DNA from: Thiodiazotropha sp040506775
GTDB lineage: Bacteria; Pseudomonadota; Gammaproteobacteria; Chromatiales; Chromatiaceae
Direction of reading: 5' to 3'
Assembly: GCA_040506775.1 (NCBI GenBank)
Contig: JBEVWC010000007.1
Coordinates: 372,001-436,000, forward strand
DNA length: 64,000 nucleotides
In this document: positions 1 through 8,205 of the stretch, piece by piece
Position numbering within the stretch: the stretch's first letter is position 1
Layout of the letters: each line of letters opens with the position of its first letter
Notes under the pieces: generated by a model
Databases searched by the model: none
Told to the model about the DNA's origin: nothing
What the model saw: only the letters and a program-made list of their open reading frames with translations
Program-made: the position numbers and the translations under genes

Positions 1-222
1 TGGCGTGTACGTAAGGGTGCCTGGGAACCGGGGTTGGGACACACCCAAGTCCGGCTGCTGGAACATCTGGCAGGCGTGTCCCGTCCCGTTAGTGCAATGG
101 TTCTGATCGGGCAGTTGACTGAGTGGCAACTCAGCAGGGACCAGGCCACGGACCTGCTGCTGACCATGCAGAAACAGGAACTGCTTTACTGTCCTCAGAT
201 AAATGAGGCCGATCGCCCATGA
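1..222 (+). CDS. C-terminal part of an unknown protein (5' truncated by window)
   Basis: The frame is open from the first base to the TGA at 220-222, giving 73 visible residues with no credible start in view, so this is the tail of a gene that begins outside the window. The residues are helical and amphipathic (LLEHLAG, LLLTMQKQELLYC) and could form a small winged-helix-like domain, but I do not recognise a family. Its stop overlaps the ATG of the next gene by 4 bases (ATGA), which suggests co-translation with the esterase. Confidence 0.6.
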   Translation, partial: WRVRKGAWEPGLGHTQVRLLEHLAGVSRPVSAMVLIGQLTEWQLSRDQATDLLLTMQKQELLYCPQINEADRP

Positions 223-989
223 GGCTCTACTACCGGGAAGCCGGCAATGCGGCGAATCCTCCATTGTGCCTGCTGCACGGCCTGTTTGGTTCATCCGGTA
301 ACTGGATGGGGATTGTGCGGCAACTGCAGGACGATTATCGCCTGATCATTCCGGACCTGCGAAATCATGGTCGTTCCCCCCACCAGGAACCGATGGACTA
401 CCCGGCAATGGCCGCGGATGTTTTGTCACTCCTGGACCACCTGGAACTGAACAGCGTCTCCCTGCTGGGTCACAGCATGGGCGGCAAGACCGCCATGTGG
501 GTCGCCTTGACCTCGCCGGAGCGCATTGACAAACTGGTGGTCGCGGATATCGCTCCGGTCCGCTACGACAACCGCTTCGCAGCCATCTTTGAGGGATTGA
601 CGCAACTCCCCCTGGATCGGATCGACAGCCGGGAAGACGCGGACCGCTATTTGGCGGAACGGGTAAGCGAATCCGGGGTACGTGACTATCTGTTGCAAAA
701 TCTGGTGAAGCAGACGATCGGCTGGTCCTGGCGGTTCAACCTGTCGCTCCTTGACCGAGCCATCGCAACCCTGTCGGACTTTCCGGAAATGGGTGACCGG
801 GTCTTTCCCGGTGAGGCGCTTTTTATTCACGGGGATCGCTCCGATTATGTTCACGAAGCGGCCCGTAAAGTCATCAAACGGCGTTTTCCCCATTACCGGG
901 AGCGCTTGCTGCATGGGGCCGGACACTGGCTGTATGCCGAACAACCGCAGGCCTTCGCTCAGGCACTGCGTCGCTTTCTGACACGCTGA
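219..989 (+). CDS. ybfF: Alpha/beta hydrolase, YbfF-like esterase
   Basis: A 256-residue cytoplasmic alpha/beta-fold hydrolase, the usual length for the YbfF branch that cleaves short-chain acyl (thio)esters. Visible landmarks are the oxyanion-hole segment LLHGLFGSSGNW (about 18-29), the nucleophile elbow GHSMGG (84-89, Ser86), the acid region FIHGDRSDYV and the catalytic His in GAGHWLYAEQP near the C terminus. The start is fixed by the ATGA overlap with the preceding gene. The fold is certain; the physiological substrate is not shown by the sequence. Confidence 0.88.
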   Translation: MRLYYREAGNAANPPLCLLHGLFGSSGNWMGIVRQLQDDYRLIIPDLRNHGRSPHQEPMDYPAMAADVLSLLDHLELNSVSLLGHSMGGKTAMWVALTSPERIDKLVVADIAPVRYDNRFAAIFEGLTQLPLDRIDSREDADRYLAERVSESGVRDYLLQNLVKQTIGWSWRFNLSLLDRAIATLSDFPEMGDRVFPGEALFIHGDRSDYVHEAARKVIKRRFPHYRERLLHGAGHWLYAEQPQAFAQALRRFLTR

Positions 990-1016
990 TTCCAATAAAT
1001 AATTGCCGGAGGAAAC

Positions 1017-1967
1017 ATGAAAATCATTCTGGGCATCTGTCTGTTACTGCTACCCCTGACGGGTATTACCGCCGAGCAGCGCTTCATCGGCATCGGTACC
1101 GGGGGTTTGACCGGGGTGTACTATCCCACAGGCGGCGCCATCTGCCGGTTGCTCAACATGGAGCGCAAGCGCCATGGCATCCGCTGCACCGTGGAATCGA
1201 CCGGCGGTTCGATCTTCAACCTCAACACCATCGCCAGCGGCGAACTCGATTTCGGCGTGGCCCAATCGGACTGGCAGTATCATGCCTATCACGGTAGTTC
1301 GAAGTTTTCGGAGCAGGGCCCGAATCCGGATTTGCGTGCGGTGTTTTCCATCCACAGCGAGCCGTTCACGGTGATGGCCCGGAAGGACAGTGGCATCAAG
1401 GCGTTCGAGGATCTGAAAGACAAGCGGGTGAACATCGGAAATCCCGGCTCCGGGCAACGGGGTACCATGGAGGTGATGATGAACCTGGTGGGTTGGACCA
1501 AGGATGATTTCAAACTCGCTTCCGAACTCAAGGCCACCGAGCAGGCCCGGGCCCTGTGCGATAACAAGATCGACGCCATGGTCTATGTGGTTGGACATCC
1601 CAATGCCTCGATCAAGGAGGCCGCGACCGCCTGTGATACCCGCCTGGTGCCGGTGGAGGGCAAGGCGGTCGATGAGTTGATCCGCGACACGCCTTATTAT
1701 GCCTCGGCGGTGATACCGGGGGGCATGTATCGCGGTACCGATACGGATACTCAGACCTTCGGTGTGAAAGCCACCCTGGTGACCTCGGCCAGTGTGGATG
1801 AAAACGTGGTGTATGAACTGGTCAAGGCCGTGTTCGACAACCTGGAGGATTTTCGCAAACTGCATCCCGCCTTTGCCCATCTCAAGGCGGCGGAAATGCT
1901 GGAGGGCAACTCCGCGCCTTTTCATCCGGGGGCTTTGCGCTACTACAAGGAGAAGGGCTGGTTATAA
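1017..1967 (+). CDS. TAXI family TRAP transporter solute-binding protein
   Basis: A 316-residue periplasmic receptor with a clear Sec signal peptide (MKIILGICLLLLPLTGITAE). The mature start FIGIGTGGLTGVYYPTGGAICRLLN is the hallmark of TAXI receptors. The later segments VESTGGSIFNLNTIASGELDFGVAQ (split: VESTGGSIFN, then ELDFGVAQSD) and NIGNPGSGQRGTMEVMM fit the same fold. It follows a good ribosome site (GGAGGAAAC) 27 bases after the esterase. TAXI receptors deliver ligand to a fused 4TM-12TM permease, and such a permease lies at 3719-6280 on the same strand, separated by two opposite-strand genes. The ligand is unknown; known TAXI receptors bind glutamate or other carboxylates. Confidence 0.92.
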   Translation: MKIILGICLLLLPLTGITAEQRFIGIGTGGLTGVYYPTGGAICRLLNMERKRHGIRCTVESTGGSIFNLNTIASGELDFGVAQSDWQYHAYHGSSKFSEQGPNPDLRAVFSIHSEPFTVMARKDSGIKAFEDLKDKRVNIGNPGSGQRGTMEVMMNLVGWTKDDFKLASELKATEQARALCDNKIDAMVYVVGHPNASIKEAATACDTRLVPVEGKAVDELIRDTPYYASAVIPGGMYRGTDTDTQTFGVKATLVTSASVDENVVYELVKAVFDNLEDFRKLHPAFAHLKAAEMLEGNSAPFHPGALRYYKEKGWL

Positions 1968-1975
1968 AGCCCGTT

Positions 1976-2059
1976 GTAGCCCGGGTGCAGCGCAGCGAAT
2001 CCCGGAAGGGGGAGTGTGCGGTCTGTTTCCCGGGTTACGCTGCGCTGCACCCGGGCTAC
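1976..2059. repeat. REP-like palindrome, family A, copy 1
   Basis: An 84-base imperfect inverted repeat bounded by GTAGCCCGGGTGCAGC and its complement GCTGCACCCGGGCTAC. Related copies lie at 23935-24020 and 28400-28484, with a half copy at 61306-61338. All are intergenic. This one sits just after the TAXI receptor stop and before the convergent GH114 gene. Confidence 0.85.
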
Positions 2060-2095
2060 GGGCCACCTCGTGATTTTGGATCGTCGGTCAATGGC

Positions 2096-2983
2096 TCAGT
2101 TGGAACAGCTGAAGCGGTAACTGTCATCCAGCTCCAGAGGTAGTATCAGGGTGCTGAAACCGGCGCTGGTGGATTGTCCGCACAATGCGTTACGTGCCAG
2201 CGTATCGTTCACATAGCGAATTTCATACTCAATCTGCAACACCGGTTTGCCCTGATCGATGAACGGGGTGAGCAAATCACACTCGTCATACTGATAACAC
2301 TGCTCGTTCACCGCCAGATCGTAGTGATCCACCAGTTGGGTGATCTGGTCCAGGTCGTTTTTCAGTGCAATGGCCAGACCGCGCTGATGGGCCGCATCGG
2401 CCATGAAGCGGTTATAGTCGAGCTGATCGTTCGCGGTCAGATCGAAGCCGCTGGAATTCGCGTAGCCGTCCATGTTGTCCACATCGACCCCGTCGCACCC
2501 CTGACTCACGGCCAGGTCCAAACGGTCGAGCATGATAGTGCGTACCTGCTCGGAGCGGATGTCGAGCCAGCGTTCCCCCGGCCAGCCGTCCAGCGCCTGG
2601 CCCAGGTCGGCGCTTGCGAACTGGTTCGCATCGATGCGCCAGCTTTCGTAGGACCCACCGGAGAAATAGCAAAGAACCCTGCGGCCCGCCGCGTGCAGAT
2701 CATCCAGGGTCGAACCGGGGGTGTCGAACAGGTCCAGATCGTAGAGACTCACGTCATAACCGGTGTTCGGCGTACCCTGCAGCTGAATCTGCCAGCTGAT
2801 GGCCACCTCGGGCCGGTACCACTCCCCGTCGCTGGTGACCGGCGGGTTGTCGGTGCCGCTGCCACTGTCATCGTCACCGGACGAACCGCCGCCACCGCAA
2901 CCGGCCAGCGCGGTGCACAGGATCAATCCCCAGATGGGTGCCTTAGATACGCCAGGCGAGTGAAAAGTTGTAGGTGAAGTCAT
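2096..2983 (-). CDS. GH114 family endo-alpha-1,4-polygalactosaminidase-like lipoprotein
   Basis: A 295-residue protein with a lipoprotein signal (GLILCTALAGC, lipidated Cys29), a Gly/Ser/Asp linker to about residue 55, then a TIM-barrel glycoside hydrolase domain of the GH114/DUF297 type. Family motifs are visible: WQIQLQGTPNTGYDVSLYDLD in the first strand (about 64-84), CYFSGGSYESWR (105-116), GVDVDNMDGY (165-174, with the likely catalytic Asp) and LAVNEQC later (likely catalytic Glu). GH114 enzymes cut polygalactosamine-type exopolysaccharides. The start overlaps the end of the upstream DUF481 gene by 41 bases, implying translational coupling. The envelope location is well supported; the actual glycan is not known. 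Confidence 0.85.
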   Translation of the reverse strand: MTSPTTFHSPGVSKAPIWGLILCTALAGCGGGGSSGDDDSGSGTDNPPVTSDGEWYRPEVAISWQIQLQGTPNTGYDVSLYDLDLFDTPGSTLDDLHAAGRRVLCYFSGGSYESWRIDANQFASADLGQALDGWPGERWLDIRSEQVRTIMLDRLDLAVSQGCDGVDVDNMDGYANSSGFDLTANDQLDYNRFMADAAHQRGLAIALKNDLDQITQLVDHYDLAVNEQCYQYDECDLLTPFIDQGKPVLQIEYEIRYVNDTLARNALCGQSTSAGFSTLILPLELDDSYRFSCSN

Positions 2984-3689
2984 TGTTGTCTGTCCCCTCT
3001 TCGACGGAAGAGTTGTATTCGTTGGTCAGACCCAGTTTCAGCGCCAGATTACTCTCCTCCGCGAGTTTGATGCTCCAGTTCAACGCGGTGAGATTGCGGT
3101 ATTCGCCGGCATCGTCCAGGTCCGGGTAGAAGGCGGTGGTGAAATCGAAGCTCTGGATCTCGTTGATATGCCATTTGGTGTCCAGGGCGAGCATCAACTC
3201 GGGTGTGGATACATCATAATCATCGCCGCGACTGATGTTACCACCGATACCGTAGCGGGTGGCGACATACCAGTTATCGTCCTTGTAGTGTTGATAACCC
3301 ACGCCTGCCGAGGCCGAAACACGGTACTGCCAGTCCTTGAAGTCGTCATTGTCGTAGCGCCCCTGCATGAAACCGAACCAGGGGATATCGGGCCACAGCC
3401 ACTCCTTCTTCAGGTCAGCGAAGAAGCGTTTCGCGGACAGCTCATCGTTGCTTTCCGCCCGGTCGTAGGCTGAGACGAATTTCCAGGTGTCGTAGTCATC
3501 GGCGTAGTCGGCGCTGTAGCCGGCGTGCAGTTGACTCGCCTGGGTGTTGCCCGAGGAGCCGTTGGCGCCCAGTTCCACCTGATGGTGCCAGGTGGGCGGT
3601 GCCTCCTCATTCTCCTCGGCGTGTGCCGGGTTAAACGTCACCCATAGGGCCAACAATGGTAGAGTAGAAAACGTTTTGTTTACTTGCAT
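2943..3689 (-). CDS. DUF481 (YdiY-like) outer-membrane protein
   Basis: A 248-residue protein with a cleavable signal peptide ending NPAHA|EENEE, then an alternating hydrophobic/hydrophilic pattern typical of a small beta barrel and a C-terminal aromatic strand (FTYNFSLAWRI) suited to BAM recognition. Segments such as VELGANGSSGNTQASQL and the repeated YxxAxRYGIGGN pattern match DUF481, the family of the salt-induced protein YdiY. It is co-transcribed with the GH114 gene. Its start is only 29 bases from the divergent TRAP permease start, so the two promoters must overlap. Function in the family is poorly defined. Confidence 0.85.
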   Translation of the reverse strand: MQVNKTFSTLPLLALWVTFNPAHAEENEEAPPTWHHQVELGANGSSGNTQASQLHAGYSADYADDYDTWKFVSAYDRAESNDELSAKRFFADLKKEWLWPDIPWFGFMQGRYDNDDFKDWQYRVSASAGVGYQHYKDDNWYVATRYGIGGNISRGDDYDVSTPELMLALDTKWHINEIQSFDFTTAFYPDLDDAGEYRNLTALNWSIKLAEESNLALKLGLTNEYNSSVEEGTDNNDFTYNFSLAWRI

Positions 3690-3718
3690 GATATTGAATT
3701 TCAGGATTTTCAGAACTG

Positions 3719-6280
3719 ATGGTTCAACAGGATAACGTAAAAACGATCGAAATGGTCGAGGCGGTTGAGTACGGTGGGAGGCGGCCTACCGGATTGACCC
3801 GTCAATTCCTGTTGGGTACGGCCCTGTGCTGGTCCCTGTTTCAGCTCTGGGTTGCCTCGCCATTGCCCTTCGCTCTGGGGGTTGGGGTATTCAACAACAC
3901 CGAGGTTCGCTCGATCCATCTCGCATTCGCAGTGTTTCTCGCCTTTCTGAGCTTTCCGTTCCGCCGCCAGATCACCCAGCGGATCCCGTTGATCGATCAG
4001 TTTCTGGCGCTGGGCGCGGCCTTCTGCGCTGCCTACCTCTACCTGTTCTATGCGAGTCTGGCCGACCGCGCGGGTGCACCAACCGATTGGGATATCGGGG
4101 TGGCGGTGGTTGGGGTGGTGCTGCTGCTGGAGGCGACCCGGCGCGCCCTGGGCTGGCCGCTGACACTGATTGCCCTGACCTTCCTGGTCTACACATTCGC
4201 CGGGCCCTGGTTGCCGGACCTGCTGGCCCACAAGGGCGCCTCCCTGAGCCGGGTGGCCTCTCATCAGTGGCTCACCACGGAGGGCGTGTTCGGGGTCGCG
4301 GTCGGGGTTTCCGCCGGTTTTGTTTTTCTGTTCGTGCTGTTCGGCAGCCTGTTGGAGCAGGCCGGGGGCGGTAACTACTTCATCCGTGTGGCCTATGCCC
4401 TGGTGGGGCATCGCCGCGGGGGACCGGCCAAGGCCGCAGTGCTGGCCTCCGGACTGACCGGAATGGTGTCCGGTTCATCGATTGCCAACGTGGTGACCAC
4501 CGGCACCTTCACCATCCCGCTGATGAAACGGCTCGGTTTCCCCGCGGAGAAGGCCGGTGCGGTGGAGGTGGCCGCCTCGACCAATGGTCAGATCATGCCG
4601 CCGGTAATGGGGGCCGCCGCGTTTCTCATGGTGGAATACCTCAACATCTCCTACCTGGAGGTGCTGAAACACGCCTTCCTGCCGGCCGTGCTGAGCTACA
4701 TTGCACTGCTCTATCTGGTTCACCTGGAAGCGCTGAAAGCGGGTCTGCCGATGACCGCCCGGGCAACCCCGTCACCGCTGAGACGCCGTCTGCTGGGCTG
4801 GGGGCTCAGCCTGTCCGGAACAGCGCTGTTCTTTCTCTTCGCCTATGCGCTGATGGCCCTGGTGGAACGCAGTTTCGGCAGTTATGCCTTTGCCGCGAGC
4901 AGCATTCTGATACTGGGTCTGTACGTGGCATTGATCGGTTGTGAGGTGCGCTGTGCCCTGCGCAGCGGGGAGAGCGATGATCTGGAGGCCCTGCGTCTGG
5001 GACCGGCGCTGCTTGGAGGACTGCATTTTCTGCTGCCGATCCTGGTGCTGGTCTGGTGTCTGATGCTGCTGCGGCTCTCCCCCGCAACCTCGGTGTTCTA
5101 TGCGATTTGCCTGATGATGGTGATTCAGCTCACCCAGGACGCACTGCGCGGACTGTTTCGCAGGCAGGGACTGCTCGCGGGACTGAGGCGGGGGTTTGCC
5201 TCTCTGATACAGGGATTGGAAAACGGTGCGCGCAACATGATCGGCATCGGTGTGGCCACCGCCACCGCGGGTATCGTGGTGGGTACCGTCAGCCTCACCG
5301 GGATCGGCCAGGTCCTGGGGGAACTGGTTGAAACCCTGTCGCTGGGCTCGGTACTGCTGATGCTGCTGCTCACTGCGCTGATCTGCATGGTATTGGGCAT
5401 GGGATTGCCGACCACCGCCAACTATATCGTGGTGTCGACCCTCATGGCGCCGGTCATCGTGCAGTTGTCGGCCGCTCAGGGGCTGGATATCCCTCTGGTG
5501 GCGGTGCATATGTTCGTGTTCTATTTCGGCATACTCGCCGATGACACGCCGCCGGTGGGCCTGGCCGCCTATGCGGCGGCGGGAATCTCCGGAGGTGATC
5601 CCATTGCCACCGGCCTGCGCTCGTTCTATTACGACATCCGCACCGCCATCCTGCCGTTCATGTTTGTGTTCAACACCCAGTTGCTGATGATCGGTGTCGA
5701 GGGTTTCTGGGATTTCTTCTGGATCGTGCTGCAGGGTCTGGCGGCGATGCTGCTGTTCGTGGCTGCAACCCAGGGCTGGCTGCTGGTGCGCAACCGTTGG
5801 TGGGAGACCTTGCTGCTGCTGTTCCTGGTGTTCTCCTTTTTTCGTCCCGATTTCTGGCAGGACCGGTTTTTCCCCCCTTTCGAACGACATGCCGCGGGGG
5901 AACTGCCCGCCTACCTGGAGGGGCTGAAGCCGGGCCACCGTGTGCGCCTGCAGGTCGAGGTGGAGGATGACTCCGGTGCATTGCGGATGCGGGACGTGAT
6001 TGTGGCGATGCCGCAGGTCGCCGAATCCGATCCGTTGGCGGCCCTGGGCTTTATTACCGAGACGGAAGGCGATAGTCTTCGAGTGCTCGATGTGGGTTTT
6101 ATGAGTCCTGCGGAGGCGGCGGGACTCGAGCCGGGCTACACCCGCAGCATCAGCGCCTATTATTTAGACAAAACACAACCGGACGACCGTTGGTTTCTTG
6201 TGTTGCCTGCGCTCCTGCTGGGGCTGATCCTGTTCGGGCAACGGCGGCGTCAATCACCAAGCGATGGGGGATTGCGATGA
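3719..6280 (+). CDS. TRAP transporter fused permease (4TM/12TM) with C-terminal DUF3394-type domain
   Basis: An 853-residue inner-membrane protein. The N-terminal third carries the small DctQ-like membrane helices, followed by the large DctM-like core with the conserved segments GSSIANVVTTGTFTIPLMKR, AASTNGQIMPPVMGAAAFLM and MVLGMGLPTTANYIVVSTL, and then DDTPPVGLAAYAAAGISGGD. The last 200 residues (two membrane helices around a soluble stretch) resemble DUF3394, which is often appended to TAXI-associated permeases. It drives ion-coupled uptake of the solute held by the TAXI receptor. The start ATG lies within a 29-base divergent spacer; the end overlaps the DUF302 gene by 4 bases. Confidence 0.92.
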   Translation: MVQQDNVKTIEMVEAVEYGGRRPTGLTRQFLLGTALCWSLFQLWVASPLPFALGVGVFNNTEVRSIHLAFAVFLAFLSFPFRRQITQRIPLIDQFLALGAAFCAAYLYLFYASLADRAGAPTDWDIGVAVVGVVLLLEATRRALGWPLTLIALTFLVYTFAGPWLPDLLAHKGASLSRVASHQWLTTEGVFGVAVGVSAGFVFLFVLFGSLLEQAGGGNYFIRVAYALVGHRRGGPAKAAVLASGLTGMVSGSSIANVVTTGTFTIPLMKRLGFPAEKAGAVEVAASTNGQIMPPVMGAAAFLMVEYLNISYLEVLKHAFLPAVLSYIALLYLVHLEALKAGLPMTARATPSPLRRRLLGWGLSLSGTALFFLFAYALMALVERSFGSYAFAASSILILGLYVALIGCEVRCALRSGESDDLEALRLGPALLGGLHFLLPILVLVWCLMLLRLSPATSVFYAICLMMVIQLTQDALRGLFRRQGLLAGLRRGFASLIQGLENGARNMIGIGVATATAGIVVGTVSLTGIGQVLGELVETLSLGSVLLMLLLTALICMVLGMGLPTTANYIVVSTLMAPVIVQLSAAQGLDIPLVAVHMFVFYFGILADDTPPVGLAAYAAAGISGGDPIATGLRSFYYDIRTAILPFMFVFNTQLLMIGVEGFWDFFWIVLQGLAAMLLFVAATQGWLLVRNRWWETLLLLFLVFSFFRPDFWQDRFFPPFERHAAGELPAYLEGLKPGHRVRLQVEVEDDSGALRMRDVIVAMPQVAESDPLAALGFITETEGDSLRVLDVGFMSPAEAAGLEPGYTRSISAYYLDKTQPDDRWFLVLPALLLGLILFGQRRRQSPSDGGLR

Positions 6281-6747
6281 GATGGGTAATTTTGCTCTGT
6301 TTTCTGGCCCTGGGGAGCAGTAATCTCACGGCTGCCGAGGCTGCGGACGAGGAGGCCTCGCCGATCCGCATATTCACAACCGGCGAGCGCTATGAGGATG
6401 TGGTCGAGAACATCCGCATGGCCATCGTCGAACGGGGTCTGCTGGTCAGCGGTTCACTGCACATCAGTGACATGCTGAACCGGACCGGCCCGGATCTGGG
6501 ATTCAAGCAGGTCTTCAGTAAAGCGGAGTCGGTGGAATTCTGCAGCGCCTTGATGTCCCACAAGATGGCGCAGGCCGCCCCGGAAAACGTGGTGACCTGT
6601 CCGTTTACCATATCGGTGTATATCAAGACAGAGGAACCGGACCAGGTGTATGTCGCCTATCGACGTCCACAACTCAACGGTGACAGTGACGAGGCCTACC
6701 AGGCGATCGTCGATTTGATGGAAGGTGTTATCCAGGACTCGATCTGA
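6277..6747 (+). CDS. DUF302 domain protein, periplasmic
   Basis: I place the start at ATG 6277 (MRWVILLCFLALGSSNLTAAEA), which gives a proper signal peptide and an ATGA overlap with the TRAP permease; a longer frame upstream would hide the signal. The 156-residue product contains a DUF302 domain: early strand IFTTGERYEDVVENIRMAI, then SKAESVEFCSALMSHKM and CPFTISVYIKTEEPDQVYVAYRRP. DUF302 proteins bind small ligands or metals in a few studied cases, but their role here is unknown. Coupling to the permease suggests an accessory part in the same transport process. Confidence 0.8.
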   Translation: MRWVILLCFLALGSSNLTAAEAADEEASPIRIFTTGERYEDVVENIRMAIVERGLLVSGSLHISDMLNRTGPDLGFKQVFSKAESVEFCSALMSHKMAQAAPENVVTCPFTISVYIKTEEPDQVYVAYRRPQLNGDSDEAYQAIVDLMEGVIQDSI

Positions 6748-6878
6748 GCGGGATCAGCGGCGGGATCCGTGTTGGGGTTGCAGCCTGCTGTGATTCCGGC
6801 CGCTGATTCAGCATTCAACTATCCTGTTTTGACTCAAGAATTGATAACCTTTGCCGCCCAAGGGTTAATGGGGTGGTT

Positions 6879-6918
6879 CATGTCTGTCCGTAGGCGGTTG
6901 TTCGGACAGCATGTTTTT
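6879..6918 (+). terminator. Hairpin plus T-tract (terminator or leader attenuator)
   Basis: CATG-T-CTGTCCG pairs with CGGACAG-CATG around a 12-base loop and is followed by TTTTT at 6914-6918, the form of an intrinsic terminator. It lies 131 bases after the DUF302 stop but only 24 bases before the ATG of the seven-gene operon. It could therefore end the TRAP transcript or act inside the leader of the next operon. A second inverted repeat (ATCAGCGGC at 6753 and GCCGCTGAT at 6799) lies upstream. Confidence 0.55.
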
Positions 6919-6942
6919 GGATTTATTGGGAGATTTTAAGGA

Positions 6943-8190
6943 ATGGCTGAGGGCTATAAGGTTATCTTTACCGGGGAACTCAAACCGAATACTGACCAGC
7001 AGCGACTCATCGCACTGTTCAGCCAAAAGTTCAACCTGGGACCGGAGAAGGCGCAGAAACTGATTCAAGGCGGACGCTCCGTGGCCCTGAAAAAAGGTCT
7101 GGAACTCGAGAAGGCCGAGAAGTACATGGAGGCGCTGGAAAAGCTCGGCATGGTCATGGAACTGGATCCCAAGCCCACGCCGCCCGCGCCGACCTTCTCA
7201 TCCGGACTGGCGCTCGAGGACATAGACAGCGGGGACGACGACGCCACTGAGGTGTTGGAACCCAGTACGGTCGATCGCTGCCCCAAATGCGGCTCGACCC
7301 AGATGGAGATGGGGATCTGTCAGTCCTGCGGTATCGTCGCTGCGAAGTACATCGCCGCCCAGGTGCGGGGTGCGAACCAGGAGAGCGAGGAAGACGACGA
7401 CGAACCGGTCGAGACACCCGATAATGACCCCTATACGCCACCGGATGCGGACCTCGAGGAGCCCCTCGAGGGTGAAATGGTGGGTCCGCGCTCGGTTTCC
7501 ATCGGCCGCCCGTTTGCCTGGATTGCCGGAGGCTGGGGCCTGTTCAAGGAAGCCCCATTGGCCTGGATCCTGGCTCTGGTGATCTGGGTCGGGCTGAATT
7601 TCGGTATATCCCTGATTCCCCTGGCAGGTGCCATCGCCGTCAACCTGATTGGGCCCACCCTGATCGCCGGCTTCATGATCGGTTGCCGGGAACATGAAGA
7701 GGGCGGGCAGTTTGCGGTCGGCCACCTGTTCGCCGGCTTCAGCCAGAACACCGGGCAGACCATTCTCATCGGCTTGTTCTACATGATCACCATGCTGGTG
7801 CTCACCTTCGGCATGATGGCCGTGATCTTCGGCAACATGAGTGCCGGTATGATGACCGATTCGGGAGACGTGGAGGCCATGAGCGCCATGATGTTCACCA
7901 CCTCCACCTTTGTCGGGCTGGGTATTGCCTTTGTGATCTTTATCCTGGTGTTTTTCGCTTATCTGTTCGCGCCGGCCCTGGCGGGGCTGGAAAGCCTCAG
8001 TGCCTGGGAGTCGATGAAGCTGAGTTTCGTCGGTTCGGTGAAAAACATCCTGCCGTTGATCCTCTACGGGATTCTTGCCACCCTGCTGATGTTCCTCGGC
8101 GCCCTGCCGGTGGGGTTGGGCCTGCTGGTCGTGATTCCGGTGCTGATCGGCGCCATGTATACCGCGTACAAGGATATCTACTATCGCTGA
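6943..8190 (+). CDS. Zinc-ribbon protein with BPSS1780-type membrane domain
   Basis: A 415-residue protein in three parts. Residues 1-80 are a charged alpha/beta segment (MAEGYKVIFTGELKP, then FNLGPEKAQKLIQGGRSVAL). Around residues 108-128 there is a four-cysteine zinc ribbon (CPKCGSTQMEMGICQSCG). After an acidic linker, residues from about 185 form the hydrophobic BPSS1780-like domain (VSIGRPFAWIAGGWGLFKEAPLAW written in parts: VSIGRPFAWI, GWGLFKEAPLAW) with roughly six membrane helices. It is the first gene of the operon running to DUF58. The soluble N terminus with zinc ribbon suggests a cytosolic sensing or docking module on a membrane protein; the family has no established function. Confidence 0.75.
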   Translation: MAEGYKVIFTGELKPNTDQQRLIALFSQKFNLGPEKAQKLIQGGRSVALKKGLELEKAEKYMEALEKLGMVMELDPKPTPPAPTFSSGLALEDIDSGDDDATEVLEPSTVDRCPKCGSTQMEMGICQSCGIVAAKYIAAQVRGANQESEEDDDEPVETPDNDPYTPPDADLEEPLEGEMVGPRSVSIGRPFAWIAGGWGLFKEAPLAWILALVIWVGLNFGISLIPLAGAIAVNLIGPTLIAGFMIGCREHEEGGQFAVGHLFAGFSQNTGQTILIGLFYMITMLVLTFGMMAVIFGNMSAGMMTDSGDVEAMSAMMFTTSTFVGLGIAFVIFILVFFAYLFAPALAGLESLSAWESMKLSFVGSVKNILPLILYGILATLLMFLGALPVGLGLLVVIPVLIGAMYTAYKDIYYR

Positions 8191-8205
8191 CGGATTTTCG
8201 CACAC

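Noticed and set aside
4772..5938. Minus-strand frame opposite the TRAP permease
   Set aside because: Gln/His/Arg-rich antisense translation of a membrane-protein gene.
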